In this document: piece after piece, positions 1 through 11,068 of the stretch | How the letters are laid out: each line of letters begins with the position of its first letter | Numbering within the stretch: position 1 is the stretch's first letter | Source of the DNA: Fraxinus americana | Lineage: Eukaryota; Streptophyta; Magnoliopsida; Lamiales; Oleaceae | Reading direction: 5' to 3' | DNA length: 64,000 bases | NCBI GenBank assembly: GCA_035079005.1 | Contig: CM068711.1 | Span: forward strand, 3,293,501 to 3,357,500 | Notes under the pieces: model-generated | Seen by the model: the letters and a program-made list of their open reading frames with translations, nothing else | Told to the model about the DNA's origin: nothing | Database searches by the model: none | Made by a program: the position numbers and the translations under genes

Positions 1-1855
1 AGGGGTGTAGACCTTGATGTATAGATCTTGATGTACAAATAGAAATATCCTTTTTGAATTTCCCCTTTTCTTAGGCAAGTAAACAACTGAGGGGTATAGG
101 CATTGGTAGTCATCCAACTTTTCATATTTTTTCAGTTTTGCCATAGAATTCTTACATTGTTACAAATGAGTCACTGTACTTTGAATGCCCCTTCCCAACT
201 AGCAAAAGCCGTAGTTGACTCGTCTTAAAAAGAACAGGCCTACGGTGAAACTTGAGTTGCTTCACTTTGAGATTGAGTGCTCAATATTTTATTTTAATTT
301 AGAATTTCTTCTAAGAAATGATGACATGACTTGAAAAGAATGGTGTGTGCGTTAATTTTAGTCTGATATGTCAAAGACGTAGCTTCTTGAAACTTTTTTG
401 ATAGTAAGTATAACTTATCCAACGATACCTCTTTCAATGTGGATTTATTTAAACGATAAAAATATCACGGTGACAGAATTTCCTTACCGAATTACTATCT
501 CCTCAACCATGATACAATTTCTACTAATTCAATAGGTTCCACACATTTCGTGAAAGCTTACAAGTAGTTTTTGGTTATTCATCGCCTTTTTATCTACTTA
601 TAATTTCGGCCCATCTTCAAGTTAGATTAATGCCATGTTTCATGAATGTGGAAATTGCACCAACCAGGTTTTTCAACTTCTTATTTCAAAATTCAAGTTT
701 AATAATTATCTATAATCTATTAAATATCGCATCAAGTGAGAATCATTTTCTGGACGATTTTAGCCATACTACAATTTAATTATTTCAATAGTACCTTACT
801 TTTCATTTTTCAAGATATATTTAATTGAATATTAATTATTAAACATGCACATAAATAAATAATTGAATTGTATGAGAACAATCAAATTGATTCATGAACG
901 TGAAATTTAATTAATTTAAATCAATGAATATAGAAAAAGAATAATGTATATACATTTAAACAAATCGGGTGTATGTGAACTAACACGAAATTTAATAGTT
1001 TACATGTCACGTGTCCAATGTAATTGTTCACAAATCACATATCATATTGCTTAGATCACAAATCTTTGGATTAATATCACATGCAACAATTTATATATCA
1101 CATGTCACGTATAACAGTTCCCATGCCACATGTTATAGTGCTTAGATCACATATTATAGAAACCTGGTCACAGGCCATTGGATAAATATCTCAGGTAATA
1201 ATTAATCTTTTCAATTTCCCTCACAGTTTTATAGGACACATTTTTTCAATAGATGTTTTCAATATCATAGTCTGCAAGCCAATGAATCTTTTCAATTTTC
1301 GTCACAGCAACTCAAGATTGGAGTTTCAACAACAATATTCAATCAGCAAGATTTCAACGGTGGGAATCGAGATTATGTGCTCCAAAGAGTTTTCTATAAC
1401 TTTTCTATTTTATTCTATCGTCACGATTTGTTAAATTGGATAATTCTGCTTGGAATAAAAACATGCCGTAACTGAATGCTTGATTTTATGATGGATAATA
1501 TTATATGCTAATTTATATATTCACCTTACTTTTGAGTGTTTAAAGATTGTTTCTTAAAGTTGAAATGGTATAAAATAACATCTCATATTCTCATGTATTG
1601 TTCCCGGATGTAGAAATTAGTAGTTGCCTATCCTCTGAGACAATTGATCTAATATTTGATGAAGGCCCAATTCCCAGCCTCGGCACCATTAAACCCCGAC
1701 ATCTCTTTGAAGACAAAAATGTCAAGAATATAGTCACTTAAATATGTTGGTGCTAAGTAGTATTACAATTTGATTCTGGGCAAGTTTATTTTAAGGTGGG
1801 TTCTATAAACAAACCTATTAATTAGGTGGATTCTATGTCTAACTAACATATTAAC
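1..1855. other. AT-rich intergenic DNA
   Basis: No coding region, RNA gene or bounded mobile element could be supported here. The DNA is AT-rich, with scattered short direct repeats such as variants of 'cacatgtcac' around 1000-1140. Stop codons are frequent in all frames. Confidence 0.6.
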
Positions 1856-2133
1856 TAATTAGGTAATTAGGTGGCTCCCAGGGCACGTCTCCAAGTGGTA
1901 AAAGGGGAAAGTGGAAAAACTCCAACTTTGCTTGAGGCTGCCGCGTCAAGGATTCGAATCCTGAAATATGGATTTGGCCCTTGGGTTACGTAAGTGTAAG
2001 TGCACAAGTAGCCTTCCACCATATACCCTTGGAGGTATAACCTGCAATTTACCTCTTTCATCAAAACCCAGAGCAGGGCAGGTGGGGGCCGCTAAGGATG
2101 CGATTCATCCTTTTTAATTAGGTAATTAGGTGG
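1856..2133 (+). mobile_element. SINE with 19-bp target-site duplication
   Basis: The insert spans 1875-2114 (240 bp). It is flanked by perfect 19-bp direct repeats (TAATTAGGTAATTAGGTGG, 1856-1874 and 2115-2133), the mark of target-primed retroposition. The 5' part has a tRNA-like promoter: a degenerate A box (cacgtctccaagtggtaaa) near 1881 and a B box-like ggattcgaatcc near 1950. It ends in a short T run. No protein is encoded. The family was not identified. Confidence 0.75.
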
Positions 2134-2413
2134 TAATTAATATGTGTCACGAAGTAATTACAATTGGCTATTAAATTTATCAAATTCATTTATGTTTGAA
2201 TTGAAGTATAAGTCTTTAGTAATTTTATTCAAAAGAAATTCAAATGTTCTTCAAACTCTGTATTATTGTTTGATATTCTAATCTAGTGAGTTTAAAGTTA
2301 GTTCTGTCAAAAAGATTATAACTAAACGTTGATTTGAATAAATGTTGTATCTTGAAATCCGAATGTCTGATTATCATGTTAGCACTTGGTTCAGGTTCCA
2401 AAATTTATCTTAA

Positions 2414-2640
2414 ACCCCTGTTTGACACACATTTTTGCGAAATATATTATTTCAAAACTCATTTTCAATCGTATATTTTTCAATAAAATAATATTTTTTA
2501 TCACATCAATGATTTTTTTTTACTTTTTAATCACATATTTTTCATTATATTATTACTTAAAATATATTATTTTCTCAATAATATCCTTCGATAACACCCA
2601 AAAAGAAATTCAAGATTTTTTCATAATTATTCTATTCTAA
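2414..2640. mobile_element. Tourist-like MITE copy, right end decayed
   Basis: It begins after TAA with acccctgtttgacacacatt and carries the family core (aataaaataatattttt, then atcacatcaatga). The right inverted end is no longer readable, so the right limit is approximate. Confidence 0.5.
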
Positions 2641-3297
2641 TCTAATCTATTGTTTTGATTGTCAATTCGGAGAAATTTGGAGAAAGAAACGGCCCAACCC
2701 CAGTGGGCCCACCAAAATGAACAGAAGACATAGTGGCTGCTGTTCAGCGAAACTCAACCAAACGATATGACTAACCGTGTGGGCCATATAATTAAAACAC
2801 GCCGCATAACCACCCAATCAAAGCTCAGTCGATTTTAACGCCCAGCCACGTGGCAAACCCTATTAACGGCCCAACTAATGATGCCACTAATACCCTACTT
2901 GAGTCGGCCACGCATCCCACTCTTCCTTTCCGCTCAAAGGCCATGTTTGGATTGAGCAATTTAAAAATGACGTGAAAAATGATATATTTGGTTCCCCTCC
3001 ATATTTCTGTTAGTTCATTGTTGACATTCAAATCTCTACAATCTCATTTGCTTATGCATTACGTGCACAATTTGACACCATTAACTTGCAAAAACCATTG
3101 CTAAATTGGGGTTTTGATGTCTGTTTGCACTTCGACAAGTCATTGAAAATATGTAATCGGACGTGAAAGAAATAAATGAATAAGATTTTGTCTAGGGTTT
3201 CATTTTTCATACATTTTCTTTGACTCTACATGAAGTATTTATAAGAAAATAAATTGGTAGGTATTTTTGACTTTTCATTACCTTTCGAACACATATA

Positions 3298-3673
3298 GCC
3301 TCTGTTTGGTACATATTAAGGGCCTGTTTGGTAGAGATTCTCATTTTTTACCGTAAATCAATTCTCATTTTCAACCACACATTCTTCAATAAAATAATAT
3401 TTTTCATCACATCAATAATTTTTTCTTCTTTTTCAACCACACATTTCCCATCATATCACTATTCAAAATCAATTCTTCCCCCAAAAAATCACTACCAAAC
3501 AAGCTCTAAAAATTTCATTCTCATTCTTCTACTCATTTTCAACTGTACATTCTTCAATAAAATAATATTTTACATCACATCAATAATTTTTCCTTCTTTT
3601 TCAACCACACATTTTCCATAAATCTACTATTCTAAAATATATTTTTCCAAAATAATGTGGCTCAAACACACTC
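3298..3673. mobile_element. Outer MITE interrupted by a second MITE
   Basis: The outer copy starts gcctctgtttggtac at 3298 and ends ggctcaaacacactc at 3673, with ATA on both sides. Its sequence is broken at 3319/3507 by a younger copy of the same family. Read across the break, the outer element keeps the family order of motifs. Confidence 0.6.
3320..3506. mobile_element. Tourist-like MITE (inner, intact), TSD TAA
   Basis: This 187-bp element is flanked by TAA at 3317-3319 and 3507-3509. The ends are inverted: gggcctgtttggta on the left and taccaaacaagctc on the right. The 3-bp TAA duplication and GGGCCTGTTTGG end fit Tourist/PIF-Harbinger MITEs. It has no coding capacity and is a good reference copy for the family. 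Confidence 0.8.
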
Positions 3674-3676
3674 ATA

Positions 3677-4357
3677 GATTCCACATGATTCGATCATTGT
3701 CACAACTTGACCCCGTTTGATTCTTTTTCTCTTATAATGACTTTCTCACATATACTAAGCTTCTGTTCGTTTCACATTGTTTTAACTTGAAAATGAATTT
3801 TTTACCATTTTTTTTTAAAAAAGTGGAAACCCTAAAAGAGAAAGTGGTCAAACATTGCGGCTCACCAACTGTAACAATGGTAAAAATTCTGCTTAAAATT
3901 GGAAACAAACAAGGGCTAAGCCACGGCGTGAAGAAGCTTCGAATGTCACCTATCCCTCCAAGTCAGGCATATATTATTGGGTAGCTAATTATTGAATGAC
4001 TTGACAATTCAAGAGTCTCGTTAGCGTTATACTTGCGTAAAAGATTTGTTTGTCTAATATGTTATGTAAAAGAGGATTTTATATTTTGCAATAAAATTGA
4101 ACTATTAACGAAATTAAAATTTCAAGGACGAATCTAGAGGGGGGAAAAATCAAAATTTAAGCTTGCTAAAATGAAACTTCCCTCAAAGTCGGCGACTTCT
4201 AGTGTTTCTTACGTTATGTGTATAATTTTCTTTTGTGGTACCAAACGTGCCCCAATAGCGAATATCCGAATCAATTGGAACTGGCTTCGTTCCTTCTCCG
4301 TGTTGAATTATATTTTTCAATATTTATATATTTTATTCCAATTTCCCCAAACAATCC
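3677..4357. other. Upstream region of the PB1 gene
   Basis: No gene is supported. The last part forms the promoter and leader region of the PB1-domain gene; a CT-rich tract lies at about 4402-4426, between the TATA box and the start codon. Confidence 0.5.
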
Positions 4358-4365
4358 TATAAATA
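4358..4365 (+). promoter_or_regulatory. TATA box of the PB1-domain gene
   Basis: TATAAATA lies 92 bp upstream of the ATG at 4457 and is followed by a (CT)n pyrimidine patch, a common plant core-promoter arrangement. A start of transcription near 4390 is inferred. Confidence 0.6.
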
Positions 4366-4456
4366 GGACTCGTCTGTTTAGGTTCGAAGGTGCCAGTAAA
4401 ATCCCTCTCTCTCTCTCTCTCTCAGCTTTCCTTTCTCTCATTAAAGTTTCCCTAGC

Positions 4457-5130
4457 ATGACTCCAAACTTGAATTCAAACAACAGTACCAACTGTAAACG
4501 AAAAATCAAATTTCTCTACAGTTATGGTGGAAAAATCGTCCCTCGTCCTATTGACGGCAAACTTCGTTACGCCGGTGGCTCCAACCGAGTTCTGTCCGTC
4601 GATCGGTCAATAAAATTTGCAGGTTCGTTCGTTAAATTGTTTCTGTTTATCAAGTAGAAGTTTTTGAATTTTCTGGAAGAGACTGATGTAATTTTGGAAT
4701 TCATACAGAGCTGATGGTGAAACTTGAAGAGTCGTGTGGAGACTCGATGAAGTTGAAGTGTAAGCTACCGAGCGAAGATTTAGATGTGTTGGTTTCGATC
4801 ACTTGTGACGAGGATCTGAAGAATGTGATCGGAGAGTACGATCGTCTTTCGCCGGAAACAAAAATCACAGCCGTGCTATTTCCAATCAAACCATCAAAGA
4901 AAATCTCTTATCCGTCTTCTCCGATGTCGTGTTTTGATTTCCCGTCCGCTATGCGTAAACCAGTTCCTGCATCCACCTCGTGTTATCATGCACCTTCGAC
5001 GTGTCGGCGTTTCTATCCAGCGGTTGTTTATCCGGCGACGGCGAGGAAATACAATTGCTGTCAGGAGAGGAACCCTAGGCATTTCTGCTCCGCGCCGTGC
5101 AGGATATTTTCCCACCCTCTTCAGAAGTAG
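4457..5130 (+). CDS. PB1-domain protein, two exons, 195 aa
   Basis: Exons are 4457-4622 and 4709-5130. The join splits one Glu codon (g|ag) and gives the continuous PB1 run ...SVDRSIKFAELMVKLEE. The PB1 fold covers about residues 16-105: a basic first part (KIKFLYSYGGKIVPRP, then KLRYAGG) and an acidic loop (ITCDEDLKNVIGEYDR), as in plant PB1-only proteins that bind other PB1 domains. The C-terminal 75 residues are rich in Pro, Ser and Cys, with CCQERNPRHFCSAPC near the end; no known domain is seen there. The first ATG after the CT-rich leader is used, and a stop follows at 5128-5130. Function beyond protein-protein interaction cannot be read from the sequence. Confidence 0.85.
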
Positions 5131-6443
5131 GTGCAAAAGCGTAGAGAAAGTGAAATCCAAAATTGATTGGTTTTCTTCAATTTTTTTTCCAATCCTGATG
5201 GGATTTTTTATATTCGGCGGCACAAAAAAAATTATACAGTGAATTTAGAACTGAAAACAGAAATTAAGTACAAAGTTTTTTTTGGCTAAGTACTTAAAAT
5301 TGGAATATTGATTTCTGTGAAGTGTTATAAAGATGTGATTCATTCGCGATTCTCCGATGTTGCTTCGTGAACAATCCGTTAACCTCCGCCGTTAAATGCC
5401 TTCGACGTTGAGTAAAGTCTTGGTTCTTGAAGTGCCCTGTTTTTGCCGTCATCCGTTTCATGGATTTCACGTGACGTCAAGCGTGGTGTCTCAGAGATAC
5501 ATCTGTTAGCGGCGTTATCGTCTGCGTTCACGTGGGATTTGGCTACACGTACCCGCGCGGCACGTGTGTTTGTCACGCATTTATAGTTGGGTTAAAAAAA
5601 TTTATTTCTTCACTGTTAATTTATTAATTTATTGCTGTTACTGTTTATTAATTTTAACTAAATTTCTTTATTCGTCGTTAACTGATAATTTTTTTCCTTG
5701 TTCTGCAGGTCAACAAAGGCTCGAATCCCTTGGGTACAAAATATGGAGATATTTTGTATTTAAAAACCACTAAATGCTTATACCATATCGGGTTCTTTGT
5801 TGGACGGACTAAATGTTGGGATAATCAAATAAGTTAAGCTAATAAAATATAAATAATTAATTAATTTGATTGACAATATTCGAATATTAAGCAAGTTGGC
5901 CAGCTTGATCGGGACAAAGAACATTCTAGGTTAGAACCCGTGACACGTTCCCTTCTTATTGACAATATTAACCTTATACAAAAAAGTTTCCATAAATAAT
6001 GGAGGATGGTATTTGAAGGTTGGAATCTTATAATTTTTGTACCCTTGAAAAGTAATCATTCATTTGTAGCAAGTTGCATGAAATTTGCTAGATGTACATA
6101 AAGAAGCCCATGGAGAATACATAAATTTGTGGGTGTCGCGTCATATTTTTCTTTTTTTAAATACATTGTGAGGTCTGCACAAATGTGTGTATTCTAGTGG
6201 ACCTCTTTCTGTAGATGGGGATAAACCTAAACCAAGTTGCATAACTTGTGGATGAGTATGACTAGAGCCTAGAGGCGTAAACAAGGTGAAATTATTACTT
6301 TAGGAACCTGGCTCGTGGATTGAAAGTCAAAATCATTTTGGGACTTTTTACCTAATAACTGTGGTAGTTTGATCATGAAATTTGTTTGTTTGCCCATTCC
6401 TCAAACATGGTGGTGTGATTTAGCCCCTGCTTTTTGAGATTAA
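5131..6443. other. Intergenic region with a cluster of ACGT-core boxes
   Basis: No gene is supported. The first 150 bp probably form the 3' UTR of the PB1 gene. CACGTG occurs at 5468-5473, 5529-5534 and 5561-5566, and the palindrome TGACGTCA at 5472-5479. The rest is AT-rich without recognisable content. Confidence 0.5.
5468..5566. promoter_or_regulatory. Three G-boxes and one C-box within 100 bp
   Basis: Three CACGTG hexamers and one TGACGTCA octamer are seen directly. These are known binding cores for plant bZIP and bHLH factors. The stretch is also more GC-rich than its surroundings. No gene starts close by on either strand, so the target, if any, is unknown. Confidence 0.4.
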
Positions 6444-6630
6444 CCCCCCATTTGGCCCCCATTATTCCAAATTAAAATGAGAAGAATAATAATTTTTTGG
6501 AGAATGCGTGGTTAAAAAAAAATATTTTTGGATTTACGTGTAATATTATTTTATTGGAGAATGTGTGATTGATAAAAAGAGAAAAAAATGAATTATAATT
6601 TAATGAGGAATAATGGACGCCAAACGGTCC
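6444..6630. mobile_element. Tourist-like MITE copy
   Basis: The left end ccccccatttggcccccatt follows TAA; the right end is atggacgccaaacggtcc. The body has the family motifs gagaatgcgtggtt and taatattattttattgg in the orientation opposite to the 3320 copy. Confidence 0.65.
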
Positions 6631-6724
6631 ATAAAAATACATTAACTTCATGAAATTTGTAGTTAAAAATAAATAAAAATTATGCATCCAATAAAATATA
6701 CATTCAAAGAGCTTATTATATTTA

Positions 6725-8051
6725 GGGAAATTATAAAAAATCAAGAGTTTAAAGATAGTTTTTTAAAAATCAGGTCCAAAGTTTATTTATTCAAAATTCA
6801 GGTAATATATCAAAACCTTAACCCTAATTCATCACTCTCAACTCCCTCACCCCTCTCTCTCTCCCGCCTCACTTTCCCTGCCTCTCTTTCTCGCCTCACT
6901 TCCCCCCACCCCTCTCTCCCCCCTCTCTGTAAGACCGCCTGCGTCGTCGAAAACCACGGTGGAGCTCGTCGCTGTGCAGTGGTGCTTCGATGTGCAGCGG
7001 CGAGCATCGCTTCATCTCCATCGCCTGTACAGCGGCGAGCGTCGCTTCATCTTTGAGCTTCGCTGTGCAGCAAATCGCACATGGCAGCGGATCTCCGAGC
7101 TTCGCTGTGAACAGCAGCCTTCGGCTACGCTGTTGTCCATCGGTGTTGTCGTTCTTTTTTTAAAAATTTTTGAGACACTGTTGTCGGTCGGAGCTGTCAT
7201 TTTTTTTTTTTTTGATGTGGTAGTGCGATGGAGCTACGCCGCGATATTTTTGTGGTGGTTTCTTCCTCCGATCTGCTACTTTATGGGAGTTTTTGTGTGT
7301 TTTTGTTGGCGATTGTTGCAGGTTTGGGGGTTTTATTGGTAGCTATGGTATTTTTGTCGATGTTGGGGGTGGATTTAGTGGTGGCGGCTTTGTTGGTGGC
7401 AGGATTGTGGTGCGGTGTGGTGTTGGTGGATTAGACGAGGTTTGTTGGATATGTCTGGTGGCTGTGGTGGTTTCTGGCGATGGAGACATTGGTTTTGTTG
7501 GTGAAGTTGTGGGTTTGGTATTGTTTGTTTTGCAGGTAGAGTGTTGACAGTGCGGTCGACGATGGTGGTCGTGGCGGCGCAGTGGATTAAGGTAGAAAAC
7601 AGGCGGTGGTGGTGGGTTTGTTGGTAGCCGTGGTGGTGATGGCAACGAGGGGGTGCCGTGGCTGAAGTGGTAGTGCCAGTGGTATGTGACCAAGTATTTG
7701 GTTATCTGTGACCAAGTATTTAACCGTGACATAAAAATTTGACAATATGTGACTGAAAAATATTATGTGACCAACAAATTCGAAAATATGTGACCAATGA
7801 AATTAATTGTGACCTATAAATTTTTGAATTTGTGACATCGAAATCATCAATGACTAATTAATTTGATAATATGTGACCAATAAATAAATTGTAACATATA
7901 ATTATGTATTTGTGACCATTACTTGTATAATTGTGACCTAATTAATAAATATTTTTAATTAATTACCTAATACCTGAGTTTTGAATTGTTAAACTATCTA
8001 CTTGACTTTTGAATTGGTGTAAACCATACACCTGAATTATGAATTTTTCCC
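6725..8051. mobile_element. Non-autonomous Mutator-like element, 9-bp TSD
   Basis: The 1327-bp element is flanked by perfect 9-bp direct repeats TTATATTTA (6716-6724 and 8052-8060). It starts gggaaattataaaaaatc and ends gaatttttccc; the inverted ends are about 90 bp long but diverged. A CT-rich leader (about 6838-6930) precedes a GC-rich core (6930-7690) that contrasts with the AT-rich flanks and may be captured host DNA; no gene could be recognised in it. Open frames here (6959-7342 on +, 7343-7732 on -) are low-complexity and not called as genes. No MuDR transposase is present. Confidence 0.75.
7684..7945 (+). repeat. Cluster of eleven GTGAC motifs
   Basis: Eleven GTGAC copies, mostly TGTGACC, are spread at irregular 15-45 bp spacing near the right end of the Mutator-like element. 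The same cluster recurs at 23966-24056 in another element. Such clustered motifs could be transposase-binding sites; that is inference. Confidence 0.6.
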
Positions 8052-8062
8052 TTATATTTAAC

Positions 8063-8410
8063 CCATGTTTGGTAGAAATTAAAATAAAGATTAAAATCGA
8101 AATCAAAATCAATAATTAATTTTAATCATACATTTCATAGGATTTACAACTTTTCAACCACACATTTCATCTACTTTGATCAAAATCTACACCTTGTTTG
8201 ATACCCATTCTTTTAAAATACATTTTTCCCTCTCTTATTTTCAACCACGCATTTTTCAATAAAATAATTTATGCTCAAATTCAAAAAAATTTCTTATTTT
8301 TTAACCACATATTTTCCATCAAAATACTATTTAAAATGCATTATTAGGAGAATAATGTGGCTCAAACAGAGTATTATAGAAAAAAATTGATTTTAATCCT
8401 CATCAAAGAG
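8063..8410. mobile_element. Second MITE family, interrupted by a Tourist-like MITE
   Basis: The outer element starts acccatgtttggtag and resumes after 8372 with gattttaatcctcatcaa. Its body includes ttaattttaatcatacattt and caaccacacatttcatc. A Tourist-like copy (8191-8372, accttgtttgatacccatt ... ggctcaaacagagt) lies inside it. A related piece is at 13601-13693. Confidence 0.5.
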
Positions 8411-8419
8411 GGGCTTAAT

Positions 8420-10366
8420 TTTATTGACAGTGCGATTTTGTATTAAGAAACATTCTAGGGGGTGTGAAGAAATTTTTAACTAAAAAGAGACGTGTTTGAG
8501 TAAGGAGGAGTGGAATGGAAGGAGATGTCAATCCTAGAACTCATGACTTCGGTAGTGAAAACAACACTTTGTTAACCAATTAAAACATAGTCAATGATAA
8601 TTGCTTTGCATATTTTGTACTTCAAGAAATAATAATCTCGTAGAAAATTAAAATATCATTCTTCATCATATTCGCATTTAGCCTCTGTTTGTTTGTCATT
8701 TTTCACTTCATTTGTAGAAAAATTTGGACCGCTAGTGGGCCCACTTGTGAGATACAAGGTCAAATATTGCGGCTGAAATTGATAATGCACCCCAAACGGA
8801 GGCTTAGATTATTTAAAATTTGAAATGAAAACGAAACGTGTAAACTCATGTCCAAACTCCTCTTGTATACTATTAAATTTTATTTTTTTTAATTCTCATA
8901 GCACCCAAAACACGATTGTATTTGAAATTTTGTTATATAAAAGGAAGCGTGCTTTTCTCGTCTCTTTGCACGTTTCTTTGTAAATAAATGATAGAGCAAA
9001 CCTGTCCTTTGAATTCAGACTTGGAATGTAGAGATATTATATTTTTATTCTGCTAATATTTTCAATTCTTTATTGGTGGCCAAAAATGTCGAGAAAAATC
9101 ATATATGTACTCTGACTCACTCCATACGCCAAGCAAAGACCAAGATTGTACTAGGTGAGACCACAAACGATTTGAGTCTCTCCACCCAAAACAGTTCATG
9201 ATTATCTTGAATTTGAGATAAATAAAATACAACTCAGGGACACAAAATGAGGGCCCTTTTGATTTCAATTTGACATGGGATTCCTAATAGTTCAATTGTA
9301 AATAAGAAACAAAAAAAAATATTAAATTTGAAGAGCTATTTTAATTAGATAATACCAAGTCAAAATTCTAATAATCTCCACATTGACTTTTGATTATCTA
9401 AAACCACAAATAGGAATTCTTCCACGTTTCTTTGAAGTTGATTAATTCATATATCATTTGTTGTCTACAGAAGTTCCCATTGACTTCTTGTACATTTTTT
9501 TTACAGTTATCGAGACTATACAGCGATTTTGTTCATTACAAAGCATGCATTATTCAACAAAAATAACTGGCAAGTGGTAATTGAAACAGTTTGCCAATGT
9601 TTTTAGACATGGTATCGTTTAACTAACTATACGGGTTTTTAGTTATCTTTTCTTTGTCAATTACAACATTTCTCACCATGTCTCCTGCAACTTGGATCTA
9701 CGAATTAATTCGATATACAGATGTTACAGACGATTGGATAACGAAATGCAATATTATACAAACAAAAAAGGATTTCTGTGATTTCCAAGTACCCAAAAGT
9801 ACGTAAAAGAATCCGAGACTTCATAAATTATGCGATTTGGGAGGAAGATGAAGAGACTTAATTTTAGGGATTTCTAAATTAATCAATCAACTCCCGTAAG
9901 GACTTGTTTGTTGGTGTAAATTAAGTTTTATTATCCTAATTTACTATGATCTTTTAGTATTCGTGGATAAAAAAATATTACAAAGTAATGTTTAAATATT
10001 TATTAAAAGTTAGGTAGGAGGTGTAATTTCCACAATTACCTATGTATAGAATTCTTGAAGTTTGATTATACATCTCAAATACTATGGATACCTATTTATA
10101 AAATGCTATACACAAAGACAAATAATTAGCAAAAATTAAAAAAGAGAAACAAAATAATTTATTTTTCATATTAATGTGAACAAGAATATTCCAGCTTGAC
10201 AAGTCATTTTCCTATACAGCAAGCGTTTCTTGGTAATTATGCAGAGTCAAATAACGAGGAAAGAACATTCAAAGTATCAAATTTTGGTGGTCAAAAAGGT
10301 CGATATATTTGACTTTTTCTTATAAGTTTAAGGAGTCAAATAAAATATTGTAAGAGCGGGGAGCGA
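8420..10366. other. Intergenic DNA without recognisable genes
   Basis: AT-rich sequence. No coding region, RNA gene or element with readable ends was found. Confidence 0.5.
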
Positions 10367-10392
10367 GGGGGGGGGGGGGGGGGGGGGGGGGG
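10367..10392 (+). repeat. Poly(G) run of 26 bases
   Basis: Twenty-six consecutive G residues lie in otherwise AT-rich DNA. Runs this long are uncommon in plant nuclear DNA and are prone to sequencing error. It could form a G-quadruplex. Confidence 0.8.
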
Positions 10393-11060
10393 AGGATCAC
10401 TCATCAATTTTCCAGTCAAAGGATTAATTATTTTGTAATTTTTTTTTGCCAGAAACCCTAAATTTAATAAGTTATTAACTCTCTATATTAATTTACATTT
10501 AAATCATGTTATAGTGTGTAATTTATTTAAAATTATAAACTTTCACTATGTATTATTGTTGTTACGATGTGAATAATTTTTTGAAATTATAACTTACTAA
10601 TCCGTGCATCGCTACTATGACCAATGCACCACTACTATAACCGCCATCTTTCCAAATCATCATATTTGCACCACCTACTACCACCACGGCACCACCTTTT
10701 ACCCAAAATTACCACAAACTGCAAAATGAAACAAAAAAATCACCGTTTCAAAAATTATAGATCTCTAATCGAACACACCACCTTCACAAAAAATAAATGG
10801 GCAAATAAGTTCATTGTCAAATTAAATTACATTTTTAATATAAAAAATTTACTTAAGGATAAAGCCACACATGCCAGGACAAAAAACTCCCCAACCCTTT
10901 ACAAGTCACCCTATACATGTAGCATAATCCTTTACTTAAACATTTCTTTAGCCAAACACACTGATGCGTAAAGGCTATTACTTTCGCAGCTGATGCGATT
11001 TACCTCCCAGTACCATGTGTCACAAAGTCGATGATCTGTTATAGAGCATGTACAGGGAGG
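10393..11060. other. Intergenic DNA left of the hAT element
   Basis: AT-rich sequence with a His/Tyr-rich reading frame at 10624-10971 that looks random. No gene is supported. Confidence 0.5.
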
Positions 11061-11068
11061 TACATACC

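Noticed and set aside
1875..2114. A functional tRNA gene
   Set aside because: Only degenerate A and B boxes are present without a cloverleaf; the 19-bp TSD shows it is a SINE.
4894..5242. Open frames on both strands over the second PB1 exon
   Set aside because: They overlap the PB1 coding exon in other frames; their Arg-rich text is a product of codon bias.
6959..7342. 127-codon frame in the GC-rich core of the Mutator-like element
   Set aside because: No recognisable domain; the tract has internal repeats. It may be captured DNA, but no gene call is justified.
7343..7732. Pro/Thr-rich 129-codon frame on the minus strand
   Set aside because: Low-complexity complement of a GT-rich tract inside the Mutator-like element. 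No start context or homology is visible.
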